Part shown: in pieces, positions 63,827 through 64,000 of the stretch
Numbering within the stretch: position 1 is the first letter of the stretch
Layout: each line of letters begins with the position of its first letter
Assembly: GCA_011050085.1 (NCBI GenBank)
Contig: DRGL01000055.1
Location: 1-64,000 of the forward strand
Direction of reading: 5' to 3'
From: Pricia antarctica
GTDB lineage: Bacteria > Bacteroidota > Bacteroidia > Flavobacteriales > Flavobacteriaceae
Length of the DNA stretch: 64,000 nt
Notes under the pieces: generated by a model
The model's input: the letters and a program-made list of their open reading frames with translations, nothing else
Databases searched by the model: none
What the model was told of the DNA's origin: nothing
Translations under genes and position numbers: made by a program

Positions 63827-64000
63827 TCAATTGAACCAGACCGCATATTTTTTACGTCGTAGTTCCAAAGCCAAGGTTTCTTCCATTCTTAGCGCTTCAT
63901 TTCTCGATGCAATGGGCTGGATATGATTGTAAAGGCTAGGTCGGAGATAAGACCCGTATTTCAAAACGATGGCCGCCGAAAGTTTATGTCCCTTTTTGTT
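63827..64000 (-). CDS. C-terminal part of a GIY-YIG-like nuclease protein (partial)
   Basis: An open frame enters at the right edge on the minus strand and ends with TGA at 63827-63829. The 57 visible residues (HKLSAAIVLKYGSYLRPSLY, then ALRMEETLALELRRKKYAVWF) look like the C-terminal tail of small GIY-YIG-type proteins, with the recurring RPxLY, ALxxE-xLA-xLR and VWxN pattern. The catalytic GIY-YIG part would lie outside the window. The family assignment rests on this short tail and is tentative. Confidence 0.6.
   Translation of the reverse strand, partial: NKKGHKLSAAIVLKYGSYLRPSLYNHIQPIASRNEALRMEETLALELRRKKYAVWFN

Noticed and set aside
1-64000. tRNA, rRNA, insertion sequences, phage genes or defence islands
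   Set aside because: No cloverleaf-like sequence, transposase, integrase or restriction-type protein was recognised in any frame. Reading by eye could miss a single tRNA.

Overview
The window looks like chromosomal DNA of a marine member of the Flavobacteriaceae (Bacteroidota), somewhere near Maribacter, Zobellia or Muricauda. The genus is an inference. The supporting signs are AT-rich DNA, promoters of the Bacteroidota form TTG-N19-TAnnTTTG (very clear at rpmE2 and rpmH), lipoproteins and secreted enzymes typical of the phylum (DUF2490, DUF4199, DUF6263, GlmU-like NTP_transf_4), a zinc-free type B L31, and a short CarB without the allosteric domain. I see no prophage, insertion sequence, CRISPR array, tRNA or rRNA. 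Most of the window is ordinary housekeeping and catabolic sequence.

Layout. 1-5.2 kb: a two-domain VOC protein whose 5' part lies inside a 125-bp perfect inverted repeat touching the window edge, then a 1207-residue envelope protein that joins a degenerate phosphoesterase-like region, a kinase-like region and an Omp85-type barrel. 5.2-9.4 kb: an ECF sigma/anti-sigma pair, a Cu-Zn superoxide dismutase lipoprotein, a DUF2490 porin-like protein and a CDP-alcohol phosphatidyltransferase. 9.6-21 kb: a ThuA/sugar-dehydrogenase/PKD/cytochrome c lipoprotein, three secreted peptidases (S9, M1, M28), an MFS transporter and a propeller/SnoaL protein. 21-25.3 kb: a fused trehalose-6-phosphate synthase/phosphatase divergent from a GH15 hydrolase. 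25.3-33.9 kb: a beta-oxidation block (fadE, fadA, fadB, a MarR regulator with a 28-bp perfect palindrome in its promoter, and a long-chain acyl-CoA ligase). 34-40.9 kb: a GNAT enzyme, purL, an rRNA m5C methyltransferase and a BNR-repeat lipoprotein. 40.9-42.5 kb: a second ECF operon (sigma, membrane protein likely to be its anti-sigma factor, Spy-like periplasmic protein). 42.6-43.9 kb: a heavily decayed serpin. 43.9-49.1 kb: an MsbA-like exporter overlapping a phosphosugar mutase, a polyprenol-phosphate-type glycosyltransferase and a DUF4199 protein. 49.3-57.7 kb: rpmE2 with a repeat-built tail, a GlmU-like protein, mtaB, small hydrolases and acetyltransferases, a lytic transglycosylase and cardiolipin synthase. 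57.7-64 kb: DUF6263, rpmH, carB, a second acyl-CoA ligase and the C-terminal end of a GIY-YIG-like protein.

How the parts work together. The fatty acid block forms a complete activation-to-thiolysis pathway that probably answers to the MarR protein. The trehalose pair could build and break down trehalose. The two ECF loci are separate envelope signalling units. The best candidates for something under-described are the phosphoesterase/kinase-like/Omp85 fusion (1391-5014), the MarR palindrome, the recently dead serpin and the edge inverted repeat, which may be an assembly artefact.
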